The notes under the pieces are model-generated. The model was not told the DNA's origin. It did no database searches and saw only the letters and a program-made list of their open reading frames with translations. From Anaeramoeba flamelloides (taxonomy: Eukaryota > Metamonada > Anaeramoebidae): a DNA stretch of 64,000 nt. Shown piece by piece: positions 51,470 through 62,593 of the stretch (positions are counted from its first letter, which is position 1; each line of letters begins with the position of its first letter). The stretch is from assembly GCA_027625915.1 (NCBI GenBank), contig JANTQA010000048.1, positions 930,001 through 994,000 on the forward strand, written 5' to 3'. A program made the position numbers and the translations under genes.

Positions 51470-54400
51470 TCACTTATCGTTTGAATTAAAGTTTCTGTTT
51501 TTTGAATTATAATTGTTATTTCGCAACGGAGTTAACAATTTTGGAGTTTTTCTATAATTATTTAATGATACCATGGGTGAAAGCAACTGATTGCCGAATA
51601 AGCCACGACCACCAAAATTTTGAACAAGCTTAATACCTGCTTGTGACATCTGATTAAAATTATTCCCATTTCCATTGTTTCTCAAATTATTGCTATTATT
51701 GCTTAATGATCTTATAGTTTTCCTTTTTTTTAAATTTTCTTTAGCTTTTTTTGACATTTCAAGTGCCATCTTTTCGCCAATTTCCAATTTAGGAATTTGA
51801 AACCTTGCTTTACCACTAAGTTGCTTAATTATTTTTTCCGATTCTGTTTTGCTTTTCTTTTTGTTCGTATCAATCCGAACAGGTAAACTCGCAATTTCCC
51901 CCCAAGTCATTATTGGAATTTCATCCTCTATTCTTGGTGTTGCAACAAATCCATATCCCTGTACTTTCGGCGTTTCCTCAATTTCCGAAAGCGTTGAAAT
52001 TTCAGATGAAACTGAAGACAAATCATCAATTTCTTCGGTATTAACACGTGTATTTTGATGATAGATCACTCTCGCTGGCCTTTTGAATGCCCCTATTCTA
52101 TTTTGATTTGTTCTATTAATACGGGTTAAAAATATTAAAACATGAAAATAAAAATTTAAAAATTAAAAAAAAAATCAATGTTAAATAATTAAAATTCAAT
52201 ATTAAAACGATATTTCAGAAATCATTTTTTAATTTTTAAATTTTCTCCCTACAAAATAAAAAAAAAAAATATTTTTTTTTTTGAATACAAAAAAAGTAAA
52301 CTATATAGAATATTTTTTCAAAAATGTTGACTCATTTGTATCATGTTATTGGTAGAGGATTTGTTAGAGTTTTATCACTGTATTCTTATCAAAAATTTAA
52401 AAAATTCAAATTCTTAGATCTAGAATCTTTTTTTCTAATTGATTCTAATTTTTGATTTATTTTTTGATTTTTTTTCTTTTCATTTTTTAATTTTCTTTTA
52501 AATTTTTTAATTTCTTTCTTTTTTCTAAGTGAGTCAATTTGAAAAATTTTTGTTTTTCTTTTTTTTTTGGTTTACATTTTTTGACAAGATAACATGTTAA
52601 AAAAAAAAGGATCTTGGAAAATACTAACAAAAATTAAGAAATTGAAAATATGTAATGTCTTTTAAAATATATATATTTATTAGTAAAAAATCTTATTTTT
52701 AACGTTTTTTAATTCAAAGTTCTATAATAAAAAATTCATAATGTTCATTTATAAAATTGTGATTAATTTTTTGTAAGGTTTTGATTGTATTTTTCTTCAT
52801 TTTTAAAATGTCAGGATTTTATGTATTTATAATAGAGGTTTTGATGATATATCTGCTTAAGTCACAATAAAGTTACAAAAATCGTGATAATTATTAAAAA
52901 ATTGTGATATTCAATATCATCACGATATTCAATATTATCATGATAATATCACAAATCGCGATTATCTCTAAAAAATCGAGATATTGTAGAAAATCGCGAT
53001 CTTCAATATTATCACGATAATTTCTAAAAATCACGATAAAGTTACAAAAATCGTGATAATTATTAAAAAATTGTGATATTCAATATCATCACGATATTCT
53101 GTATTCTCATGATAATATCACAAATCGCGATATTCTATAAAATCGTGATAAAATAACAAATCACGATAAACGGCCAAAATATCTCGATTACTTTTTAATC
53201 GCGATATAATAAATGATAGGGTTTTGGGCTAATTCAGCAATATTTTTACAAAGAGAATGTTTTTTTTTATCAAAAAATAGATTATGTGAAAAAAAGTTAT
53301 TCTTTGGAAAAAAAACAAAAAAGAAACTTGATTCAATCAAGGAACAGATCAAAGAGTTTTATCGCTAGTATTTTATTTTTATTTGGTTGAAAAACCATTT
53401 GATCCTTTTAGATCAGCAACAATAATAACTAAAGAGAAATAAATAGTTTCTCAGTCAAATTATGGTGTTGTATATTATCTTGAATAAAAGAGCTTCTAAA
53501 ACAACCAACCCTTCACTCGTTCTTTTAAGAATTTGTTCTTGGGTTAAATCATTCTCTATATTCTAGAAAAGCTTAAAGGGGTTCAATAACTTTTCAAAAG
53601 CTTTCACAACGACCTAGCCACATTATCACCAATTATTAAGATTTTGTGTACAATTATTTTCTTCTTATTCTTCTTCCTTTAATATCTTTGTTTTGGACAG
53701 GAAAACCAACTAGAGCTTTTAGGTTTTTCTTTTAGCGATCATCAATAACAAGGAAAATTACTCTTTATTCTTTTTGCTTATTTAACTTATGAAGGTAATA
53801 ATTCCATTTTTAAAAAACACATCTATTTTATATTCAAGTATATTGCTGAAATGGGTTGTTATTAGTTTTTGATCATAAAATTCGTTTGAGATTTTGTATT
53901 TTGAAAAAAAAAAAAAAATGAAAAAAATTTTTTCCACTACAAACAGTCTCATTCCGTTTATAAAAGTTTTGAGTCTTTCAAAACTTTCAAATACTTGAAG
54001 ACAATTCACATCTCATGAAAACATTTCCAAACATTTTTAAAGTGGAAAGGTGTTGTAAAAGTCTCAATGTTTTGTAAATGTCAAGGGTTTTTTAAGGCGA
54101 TTTCAAAAAAATAATTTTTCTTTTTTTCGAGATTATTTCGTTTTTTGAGATAATGTGGAATATCGCAATTTTATGATTTTTCGCGATTTTTTTAATATTA
54201 TCGTGAATTAATTGTTTGTATCATGATAATATATATTATCATCAAAACCTCTAATAATTAAAAAGTGAATTATTAATAAGATTTAATAATAAGTTGTTCT
54301 TGAATAAAAAAACAATTTAATTTCCTTTTCAATATATTATTTCAGTTAGTCATAATTTTTGAAATATCGTTTAAATAACGAAAAGTATCATGGGTGTGAT

Positions 54401-56058
54401 CTTTGGCGTTCTTATTCCAAGATATCATATTGTTTTTTTTTTTTTTTTAAGATTTTTAACAATTTTTTATAAATTCCTCAAAACCTAAATTTTTTTTTTG
54501 ATATTATTTTTTTTTCATTTCTACCTTAAAGATTCCAAATCGATTTATTGGAAAATTGATAACTTTGTTTATTGTTTTGATTTGAAAATAATCACCATGT
54601 TATTATTTGAGCTTGATCTGGAAGAATCAAAAAAAAAATGATATTGTTCGAAGTGATATAGTATGATATTGAATTCAAACAAAAATAAATCAGTGTTTTC
54701 AAGGTATGTATTATCTCACTAGAATAGCAAAAAATTGACTTTTCATTTTCTGAAGAAAAATTTTGTTTCTACAGTGATCATAATAATACGTGCACAACGA
54801 CTATAATTCGTGTTTCAAAATATTATCCGTGCTTTTTTTTCTTCTTGTTCCAAGGCAACATCCAATTAAATGGCCAATAGTATACCTAAGTTCAAATCAA
54901 TTTTGAAAGTAAACCCCTTGATATTTTTCAGTAAAATTTAAATTGGGAATGAAATTTGTTCCAAATTTTTCCATAATATTCTCAGGTTTTTTTGTTTTTT
55001 TTTGTTGAGTGGACGATCAAAAATTTTGCAAATAAATTTACTCTATTTTTAGAGATAAATTTTGCAATTTGATCCTTTATTTTTAGAATTTCTTTTTAAA
55101 TAATAGAACCTTAAGAAACCAATACAATATTTAATTAGGATTTATTGTGGGTTTCTTTGATCAATTAATGTGGATGTCTTCTATACAAAAAAACACGCTT
55201 TTTCTTTTGAAACACCAATTAAAATTTTTTGCACACATCATTTGGACAACAGTAAATATCTTGTGAAGTGTCCAAAAACAATTTGAAAATGCTGTGTTTT
55301 ATGACGAAAAAAAAACAAAGAAAAACCAATACACAACGAGAAGGGTTTGTTTTGAATTCTTACTGATCATTTCAATCAGTGAAAAAGTAAAATTAATTCA
55401 AAAAAATGATTGTATCTCGTTGAAGAAAATGAGAATGTTTTTAACTTATTTTCTACAGACACTTTTAAGAGTGACACTAACCAACCAATTATGTTGTCTC
55501 TTTTGAGTTTCAAAATATACTTTGCTCTTTCTTCCACAAGCGTAATAAAATAGAAAATAAAAAAAAAGTTTAAAGCAGAAAGATTTCTTTAGTTGGTAAT
55601 CTTTCTCTTGTTATTTACCCTTTTGGAACAAACATTAATGCGTTTTTGGCTTTGTAAGACCAAGTCAAAAGGTGTGGACCATTTTCACGTTTCTGCATTT
55701 TTTCATTAAGCTCCTCTGACTCCTTTAACCATTTGTGATTCGCTTTGAATTTTTGACGATCCTTTTCTGATATTTCTTCAAAAGAAAAATTGTCTTCGCT
55801 TGTATAGGTAGACAGGTATTCGTCAAGTGAAAGGTTGGTATTGATTTTTTTATTTTCTGATGTTTGTGAAGAGTCTTGTTCTGTATTTGTTTCAATTCCT
55901 TCTAAATTGTTAATAAACTCTTGGTATTGTTTTTTTAAAGATTCCAGATCAGGAAAATAGTCCCGACCAATTATTTTCGACATGCCCTCAAGATACTCTT
56001 CTTCAGTGAGGACCTTTTGTTTTGGTTTGATCCTTTTTTTTTTTTTTTTCTTTGTCAT
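51470..56058 (-). CDS. ESS2: ESS2/DGCR14 spliceosome-associated protein, two exons
   Basis: Exon 1 runs 56058 to 55619 and exon 2 52097 to 51470 on the minus strand; intron 3,521 bp (donor GTAAAT, acceptor CAAAATAG). A Gly codon is split GG|A. The 355-aa product has the full ESS2 signature: basic start, VLTEEEYLEGMSKIIGRDYF (16-35), a LSLDEYLSTYTSEDNFSFEE block, SYKAKNALMFVPKG joined across the intron to AFKRPARVIYHQNTR, then YGFVATP (195-201) and IPIMTWGEIASLPVR (about 208-221), a RF.IP helix region and a Ser/Thr-Pro tail SPMVSLNNYRKTPKLLTP. Human ESS2 is 476 aa; the shortening is in linkers and tail. ESS2 joins activated and catalytic spliceosomes as a non-core factor in the nucleus. Alternative acceptor TAG at 52093 gives a wrong phase, supporting the chosen one. 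The intron carries a 1.42-kb mobile element and family D repeats. Confidence 0.93.
52833..54253. mobile_element. 1.42-kb TIR element with TCGTGATA repeats, in ESS2 intron
   Basis: Ends TAGAGGTTTTGATGATAT and ATTATCATCAAAACCTCTA, with ATAA on each side as a possible target duplication (52829-52832, 54254-54257). The left 380 bp (52865-53215) is packed with about twenty copies of TCGTGATA, TATCACGA, ATCGCGAT and close variants, with a near-direct duplication of about 100 bp (52866-52960 and 53030-53125). The right end (54120-54235) has a sparser set. The middle (53400-53720) is G+C-richer but broken by stops in all frames, probably a remnant coding region. Superfamily not decided. Confidence 0.75.
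54770..55270 (+). repeat. dispersed repeat family D, best copy
   Basis: Its first 140 bases are about 90% identical to 63105-63245 (ACGACTATAAT.CGT, CAACATCCAATTAAATGGCC, AATAGTATACCTAAGTTC), and its later part matches 63867-64000, 23690-23880, 14860-15010 and 12960-13110. It lies inside the ESS2 intron. A 70-codon frame at 55294-55506 just after it has no homology. Confidence 0.7.
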
Positions 56059-56819
56059 GTAAAATTACGGATTTTGAGTTATCTTTTTTAAGAATTACAG
56101 CAAATTCACCACTCATGCTTGTACAAAAAGTTTTTACGATGAATATGTTTTTGTGTAAAAAATGATTCTTATGGTTAGTGAGATATGTTTTTACAGGCTT
56201 GAGAGTTTCAAGTGATACGCTATGTTGTGGAATGTGTTAAAATTTAATCAATATTCCTGATTTAAGACAATCTTTTAAGTTATTTCATTTTACTTATTGA
56301 CTTTCTTCATTCTTCAGGGATTGTAAAACTTAAGTGATTTGCATCTACCACAGAAAAGTCTAAAATTAACGTATATTACTATTGGGTATAAATTATATGA
56401 GGTGTCTATGATCCAAATGCCCGTAAAATTTTGATTAATAAAATAATAGTATTTGATGATCCTACTATTAAAAAAATGATAAATAATTATATGTGCAAAA
56501 AATCCAATAATTTTTGAAAAAATAGGCATTTCAGGATAGATTTAAATGTAGAATCATCAATAAATAGACTTTCAAACTGAAAAATATCTTTGTTAAATTT
56601 GTCTCCCAAAATGTAAATTAGCCTTAAAAAAAATCATTTTTTTTATTTTTATTTTTTTATCTCTGGTAATACTTTTTAATTCCTCTTATTTTCCCAAATT
56701 CCAAGATTTATATAAAAAAATTGTTTTTAATGATTCCAATGTATTCTTATTATTCACATAAAACAATCAAGATATAGAATTTTTTTTATTCATACTATAA
56801 AAAATAATTTATTTAAAAA

Positions 56820-57200
56820 AATAACCTGGTAGGGAAAAAAATCCCTTACAAGTTTTTTAATTGTTAACCTTAGAAAATTTTTGTGCGATTAATTAATATT
56901 TAATATCCAATCCTTACTTTTAAGAATCAAACTTTGAAAATTATAGCTCACCCACTTATTTGAATGATGATTAATCAACTCACACTTGTTCAAAACACAA
57001 TTCAATCAATCAAAAAATAAGAATAAAAATTATCATTTTAAAAACTCTCAGTAAATCTTTATAAAACTCGATTATTTTTCATAATATGTAGATCTCCTTA
57101 GGCTATCAAACAATTAAATGTATATTCTATAGACATCCGACTTTAATGAACTTTAAGTAGGGTTATTACTTGGTTAATAAAAAAATAGTTATTTATAAAA
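56820..57200 (+). repeat. dispersed repeat family F, copy 3
   Basis: Aligned with 3600-4010 and 13600-13980: GAATCAAACTTTGAAAATTA, ACTTATTTGAATGATGATTAA, CTTGTTCAAAACA, TTTAATGAACTTTAAGTAGG, ATAAAAAGGATTTGGTTTTA. Confidence 0.65.
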
Positions 57201-58615
57201 AGGATTTGGTTTTAAATATTTGTAATTATAGAAGATTTTTCACAATATTAACAATGGAAAATATAATTGTTTTTTTACATATAACGTATATTTTTTTCGA
57301 TACTCTAATATTATTTTTTACAATAATTAAAAAATTATCATTTTGTTAATTGATAAATCTATATTTTACTCAAAAAATAAAAGAAAGGTATAAATGATAA
57401 AATTATTCTCTAAAAAATATTCAAAAATTCAGAAATTGGATAATAAGGAATTCTGAAATTTTATTGGTGTTTGATGGAAATTTTTTATCAAATCTCCAAT
57501 GGTTAGAAAACTTATAACAATAAAGAAGGGTTAATAATAAACTAACTAAACTAATAAAATGTAAATAAATAAAATATACCCCTTCAAACCCTAAATAACC
57601 TATTTGTCTTGAGAATAAAATTTATAATTTGATATGTTATGAAAATATTACAAGATATACAATTTATAATCATTAACTTTTAATAAAGTTATTATAATTA
57701 GAAATTCTAATGGTATTCACAATAAAAAAGGTGCTTAAAAATTTTTTCTTTGGTTTTTGTGATTTCATGATTTTTTCAAGAGAAATTTTGTCAATCAAAA
57801 AAGAGAATTATTAATTTTTATTTTTGATAAGTTCATATAAAAAATCGTAAAATTCCAAGTTTAATTGATTAAAACACATCATTCTTTAATAGAAATTTTT
57901 AGTGTGCTTTATACCCAACCTGACCTAAAATACTTTATTAAATAATGTATTGGTTTCCTAAGATATTTTAACCTCACATATAAAATTTATTTTATCTATT
58001 GATTAAGATTCATTAGAAATATATATACAACCATATCAACCCTACAGTGAAATCTATGATAAACAGAAATTTAATTTTCTGTATCATAATTGCCTTTTTA
58101 TAACAGGATTTCATGGTTATCTGATAGCCATTTACAAACCATGAAATTTTATAATAGTACAAAAATTTCCCAGCGAGAAAATATTAGAATTTTAATTTTT
58201 GACTATAAACCTTTCTAAATGATTAATAATTTGTAAAAATTTTCTAATAATTTTCAGGTTTTTGGTGGATTCTTAATTTCTAAAGACCTTAAAATCAAAA
58301 GGCAAGACCATTTTAAAGAAATCATCAAATTCTATCTTCGATCTTTGGAAATCTTTGTTTTAAATTTTCGAATTTGTTTCAAAAACAACAAAATTTTTTT
58401 CTCTGCTCTTTCAAATAAGAAAATTTTTTTAAAAAAACCTTATGTCAGACCATAAAATGTATATGATAGCGTATAAACGAAGATTTTTTTTTTTGTATTT
58501 AACAGTGACAAAAACTCAATTTCTATGTCTGTCAAATTCCACTGTGGGTTTGGAACGGTTGTATGTATCTGTAGGTGTATCTATTTATCTATCTATATAT
58601 ATATATATATATCAG

Positions 58616-58692
58616 ATAAATGGAACTTATGCGACGTTTCTGCATGTAAAAAAACATTTAATGAAATCAAAAAAAAAACACATACCTACCAT
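58616..58692 (+). CDS. candidate exon with C2H2-like cysteine/histidine spacing
   Basis: After a TATATATATATCAG acceptor, the frame (two bases then codons) reads KWNLCDVSACKKTFNEIKKK then THTYH: C-x4-C-x3-F-x7-H-x2-H, near but one residue short of the C2H2 zinc-finger spacing. Upstream at 58441-58560 are G+C-richer frames (ATG at 58442; ATG at 58525 reading MSVKFHCGFG to a possible GTTGTA donor), and downstream at 58747-58797 another frame ends LDWEEELQI at a stop. A small multi-exon gene is possible, but junction phases could not be settled. Confidence 0.2.
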
Positions 58693-59346
58693 ATATATAT
58701 ATATAAATTAAATTAAAAAAAAATAATATTTTTATTTTTCTCCATTTTCCCCAAGTTGAATCTTCTTTAGATTGGGAAGAAGAGTTACAAATTTAAAAGA
58801 TGAAGTAGTTATTTTCTACTAGTGACAAACAGAAACACAAAAGTACTAATAACTTGAAAAAAAAAAAAAAAACGAAAAAGCAAAGGAAAAAAATATCAAA
58901 GGTTTAAAGCAAATCAGATCAAAAAGAAAAAAGAAATTACAAAAATTAAATAACGAACTCCAAATGAACATTCATAATCAATTATCAAATCAAATTAAAT
59001 TAACCTAAAGTATTATGGCTGTGATTTTGGGAGTTCTTAATTAAAGATAGCATTGGTATGGTTTTTTTTTGATTTTTTACCAATTGCTTCTTATTTATCC
59101 TTTTTAAAATGTTATTCTTTTTTTTTTTCTTTTTCGTTTTTCCTTTTTTCTTTTCATTTTTTTGTTTTACTTTTTAAACATAAATAAAACTGTGTGTGTC
59201 TTTTCCTTGAGTAATCGTGAAATCTAATATATAACAAGAAAAAGATTGTTTTGTTTTTGACAAACTAGAAATTTTCAGTATCAAAATTTGATGAATCTTG
59301 ACAACTGTTCCCAAAAATTAACAATGAAAAACGAGTACATTTTTAG

Positions 59347-59451
59347 AAAAAAGCGCCAAAGAGAGAAAATCAATTCCCAATTTGAATGGTTAGATTTAGT
59401 ATTTTGATAACAGCTGTGTCAGTTTCGAAGTGTATCTCTTTGGCACTTTTT
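59347..59451. mobile_element. 105-bp palindromic mini-element
   Basis: Begins AAAAAGCGCCAAAGAGA and ends with the complement of AAAAAGTGCCAAAGAGA (one mismatch in 17). The interior is unique. Size and structure suit a very small MITE; a bidirectional regulatory site is an alternative. Confidence 0.5.
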
Positions 59452-59750
59452 GAGATCTTGAAGATTTTTTTTTCATTTTATTCATTTCTTGAATGAGTTA
59501 TTATTATTGAAAGAATTTTACAAAATCCTTACTTGGTCAAATATCGAGGGTTGCAAAAAAAACCACAAATTAGATTAAATAGAATTTAATTGATTGTGAA
59601 CTTAAAAAATAATTTGTTTTAAATTGAAGAAATTTACACATTTGGAAATATAAAAAAAGAAGCGATGAATTTTTTTTTAAAAAATTTGATTTTTTAAAAA
59701 TAAGAAAAGAGTAATTTTTTTTTGTAATGAATTTTTTGGAAATTGAGAAT

Positions 59751-59813
59751 TCACTTAGACTTATTTTTATTTGTTGAATTTTTTGTCCAAGATGAGATCC
59801 TCTCAATGAAATC
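59751..59813 (-). CDS. candidate terminal exon, minus strand
   Basis: Following a TTTCTTAG acceptor on the minus strand, 20 codons read DFIERISSWTKNSTNKNKSK and end TGA, phase 0. The hydrophilic Asn/Lys/Ser ending is typical of protein C-termini in this genome. It lies 650 bp downstream of AP-4 sigma on the same strand. Splicing from a GTAAGA at the end of AP-4 sigma would be out of phase, so it is not a simple extension of that gene. Confidence 0.25.
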   Translation of the reverse strand, partial: DFIERISSWTKNSTNKNKSK

Positions 59814-59941
59814 CTAAGAAATTTTTTTTTTTTTTATATTGTTTTTTTTACCAATAAGATACTATCATAAATTTTTTATTGTTATTTGAAATTTTTTTAC
59901 CAAAAGAAGGGCAATTTCACAATACCCTTATTTGGTTTCAG

Positions 59942-59971
59942 GCCTTCCCTTGGGTAGGGATCAAATACACG
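59942..59971 (+). other. possible 30-base micro-exon
   Basis: A 30-base G+C-rich block between an excellent acceptor (TATTTGGTTTCAG) and a consensus GTAAGT donor. Open in phase 0 as AFPWVGIKYT. It could be a 5' non-coding or coding exon of the ARF-like fragment 190 bp downstream. Confidence 0.3.
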
Positions 59972-60157
59972 GTAAGTTACTATAGTTTGAAATGGTTATG
60001 TTCAAAACAAAAAAACTTTAGGTATGTTTTAAACTTTTCTCTCTTTCTTAAAATGTAAAGAGATTTGAAATTTTTTTCAAGGGATTGTTATCTTTGGACA
60101 ATTTGTAAATTTTTTGAAATGAAAAAGAAATGGAGTATTAAAAACAATCGACCTTTG

Positions 60158-60221
60158 ATGGGTGGATCATTTTCTAAACAAAAAAAAAAGAAAACAAAAA
60201 GAACAAGAATCATTTTGGTTG
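60158..60221 (+). CDS. possible first exon of an ARF/ARL GTPase
   Basis: From ATG 60158 the frame reads MGGSFSKQKKKKTKRTR then IILVG, closely resembling ARF-family N-termini: Gly2 for myristoylation, a short amphipathic/basic segment, then the strand RILxVG that leads into the LDNAGKTT P-loop. A GT (GTTATT) follows exactly at the Gly codon (phase 1). The P-loop exon is not found in the remaining 3.8 kb, where AP-4 sigma runs on the other strand. Either the next exon lies beyond the window, as with the long introns elsewhere here, or this is a truncated copy. Confidence 0.3.
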
Positions 60222-60467
60222 GTTATTTATTAAAAATTTTTTGTTTCGTTGTTTATTTTTTTAAAGAAGAAAAGAAAAAAAAAATAATTTGAATTTGCCT
60301 TTGTTTTTATTAAGAGCCGAAAAATTATTTTTTTAAAAAAGAGAGCACAACTATGAAATATTCTGTCACACCTTTTGAAAAAAAAAAGAAGAAAAAAATA
60401 AAAATTTCTTTTTCTTTTTGAGATTCCAAAAGAGAGGCAATTTGAAAAAGAAAAAAAATGAAAACAA

Positions 60468-60911
60468 TTATTTGAGTTTCTTACTAACTTGATCAATAAT
60501 GTGCAATGGAGCAATTATATTTTTTTTGTTTGTTTCGATGATGTTTCCATTTAATGCCATTTCGTCAAGGATCATGTAGGCTTTGTCAATGTTAAACATG
60601 AGATCTAATTCACAAACATTTTCAAAATATTTGTCGAGTGTTTCAACAAGACAATGGATAAATTCCAAAATTCCAAGCTCATTTTCTTCTTCGTCTACAC
60701 CGACTAAAAAGAAAAGTGATGCGTATCTTCGGTAAATTACCTTAAGATCTCGAAATTCTAAAAAGGAACATTCTTTATCTTTTCGAGATAAGCACCTTCT
60801 CGTAATCTCATTCTCAAGTGCAACACGTTTATTAATTGATAAGCCAGTTGTATAATATTGTGCGAGTCTTGTTTGACCTAGTTTATTAACAATAAGAATG
60901 AATTTTATCAT
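60468..60911 (-). CDS. AP4S1: AP-4 complex sigma subunit
   Basis: 147 aa, intronless, ATG 60911 to TAA 60468. The whole length is a clathrin-adaptor small-chain (longin-fold) domain. Markers of the AP-4 type rather than AP-1/2/3 are the start MIKFILIVNKLGQTRLAQYY, CLSRKDKECSFLEFRDLKVI, RRYASLFFLVGVDEEENELG, ELDLMFNIDKAYMILDEM and ALNGNIIETNKKNIIAPL; human AP4S1 is 144 aa. It would form the sigma-mu core of AP-4 and take part in trans-Golgi cargo sorting and dileucine-signal binding. Other AP-4 subunits are not in the window. Directly next to it on the opposite strand is the ARF-like start, and ARF is the known recruiter of AP-4, but their adjacency is probably chance. Confidence 0.96.
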   Translation of the reverse strand: MIKFILIVNKLGQTRLAQYYTTGLSINKRVALENEITRRCLSRKDKECSFLEFRDLKVIYRRYASLFFLVGVDEEENELGILEFIHCLVETLDKYFENVCELDLMFNIDKAYMILDEMALNGNIIETNKKNIIAPLHIIDQVSKKLK

Positions 60912-61719
60912 ACAAAAATAAAATCAGAAAAGGTAAAAGAAAACTTCTCAAACAACTAAAAAATGATTATTCTAGAAAGAATTTTTCTTCAAATTTTGGA
61001 TCTTTTAGAAATTGCCATTAGATAAGATTTGCTGAGAATCAAATTATATTGTAAATGGTATGTGTGATGGACGGTTTCCATGTTTCTAAAAAATCTATGT
61101 TAAATATTTTTGTCAATAAATTATTACATTTGTTACCGAATTATTTGAATGAAAAAGGTTCATTGTGGAAATTTTTTTTTAATTTTAAATCCTTTTCCCA
61201 ATCTAAAAAAGAGAAATTCAATATAATAATATTTCAATATTTAATAATTAATATTTAGAAGCTCCAAAAAGTAATTATTTTATATTTTTTTTCATTTCTA
61301 AGAATAAATAAATAATCATTAACATAAAAAACCAAAGAAGGATTAGTTTTTTTTTCCCTTTTTATAAAGCTAATTGTAACAAAAATAATATTTCTAAGGT
61401 TTCAAAAATAATTTGTCAAAATAATCTATAAAGTTAATTATTTAATTTTTCTGAAAAAATTGAATTTTTTAGCGATAAATCTAAGTTTAAAGGTAAATTT
61501 AATAGAGATAATATGTTACTCAACTGTTTTGTAGTTTGTTGAATATAAACTAAATTTCATAATAAATGGCTCATCTAATATTAGAATAATGAATTGCTTT
61601 TGTATCGTTTTGAAGTTTTTCCTCTCACAATGAAAAGTTTGCAAATAAATCATTTTTTCTCTTTTTTATTTTTTCGCTGTGTTTTGTTAAAATTGAAAAT
61701 GAAAATGAAAATGAAAAAT

Positions 61720-61854
61720 TGGAAAGAAGTAACAGATGAATTAATGAAAAATTTGGTTGCAAATATGGAAAAGAGATTAGATTTGGTTATTCAAATGAAA
61801 ATAGAATTGATAAATGGGTTTTTTACTTTTAAAAATTTTCTATTTTTTATGTAA
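61720..61854 (+). pseudogene. degenerate R-SNARE-like segment
   Basis: The frame reads WKEVTDELMKNLVANMEKRL then DLVIQMKIELINGFFTFK. It lines up with VAMP7-type R-SNARE motifs (VDELKGIM..N.., then RLELLIDKTENLVDSSVTFK), with eight identities over 21 ungapped positions in the second half, but a few residues are missing in the first half and the zero-layer Arg context is disturbed. It follows a (GAAAAT)n stretch without acceptor. The piece sits where copies of a repeat at 36.3 kb are interrupted. I treat it as a decayed gene fragment; chance similarity is possible. Confidence 0.2.
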
Positions 61855-62558
61855 TGCTTCTTTCAAAATAAATTTCCCAATTTTTTTTAACAGTTTTTTT
61901 TCTTTTTTTTTCTTTTATTTTTAGACAAAAAATAAATATCTCTTTGTATAGTATTGAATATTAAAATAGAAATTTTTATATTATAATAGATAACCACAAT
62001 TATTAAAAATATTTTTATTTAAAATTTGATTTTTAATGTGACAATTATTATGAAAGATAGTTTATATAGATACTCAATAAAATTATCAAAAAATTTAAAA
62101 ATTTCAACTAAAAATAATAACAAATAAAAGTTATTTTTTTTACTATTTTAACCGTCAAAATCTAATCATCTATGAGTAATAACATCCCCGTATTAAGGAT
62201 CATTTTTAAAAATAATATTTAAAATTTCCAATTGTCAAATTGAAATACTCTCCATCTTTCGATGATATTATTTTTCGTATGAAAAGGCCATTTAACTTTC
62301 TGTATAAAAATGGAAGATTTTAGAGTGGGATATATTTATATTTGAAAGGGGTGTTAGAGTGTTCTTTGGATAATATCAAAAAAATAATTTTTAAATTTTC
62401 CTTGTTTTGTTCAAAAAATCACAAATTGTTCTGATGAACATTTTTTTTTTAATTGTATAAGATAAATTTTTTATAAATCTACAAATTATCATATTTTGAA
62501 TTTCTCCCAATCAACTCCATTTAAATCCTTTACTCGTCTGTTTAAAGTGTCATATTTT

Positions 62559-62560
<2 letters not shown>

Positions 62561-62592
<32 letters not shown>
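62561..62592. repeat. (CA)n microsatellite
   Basis: Sixteen CA units, the only dinucleotide repeat in the window that is not AT. Confidence 0.9.

Positions 62593-62593
<1 letters not shown>

Larger units (their letters stand above)
56059..60467. other. gap with family F repeat and exon-like fragments
   Basis: The 5' flank of ESS2, a family F repeat (about 56820-57200), a TATC/TA microsatellite (58580-58611), a 105-bp palindrome (59347-59451) and several short coding-like islands listed separately (58616-58692, 59751-59813, 59942-59971, 60158-60221). The stretch 59000-59060 shares words with 54380-54420. Nothing recognisable in 57200-58430. Confidence 0.5.

Noticed and set aside
52093-52094. 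Alternative acceptor for ESS2 exon 2
   Set aside because: Splicing there leaves exon 1 (phase 2) and exon 2 out of phase; the acceptor four bases upstream restores the conserved reading.
53400-53720. Possible transposase remnant inside the 1.42-kb element
   Set aside because: Stops interrupt every frame and no catalytic motif can be recognised, so no family was named.
55294-55506. 70-codon plus-strand frame in the ESS2 intron
   Set aside because: Follows a family D repeat, no homology, no conservation between repeat copies.
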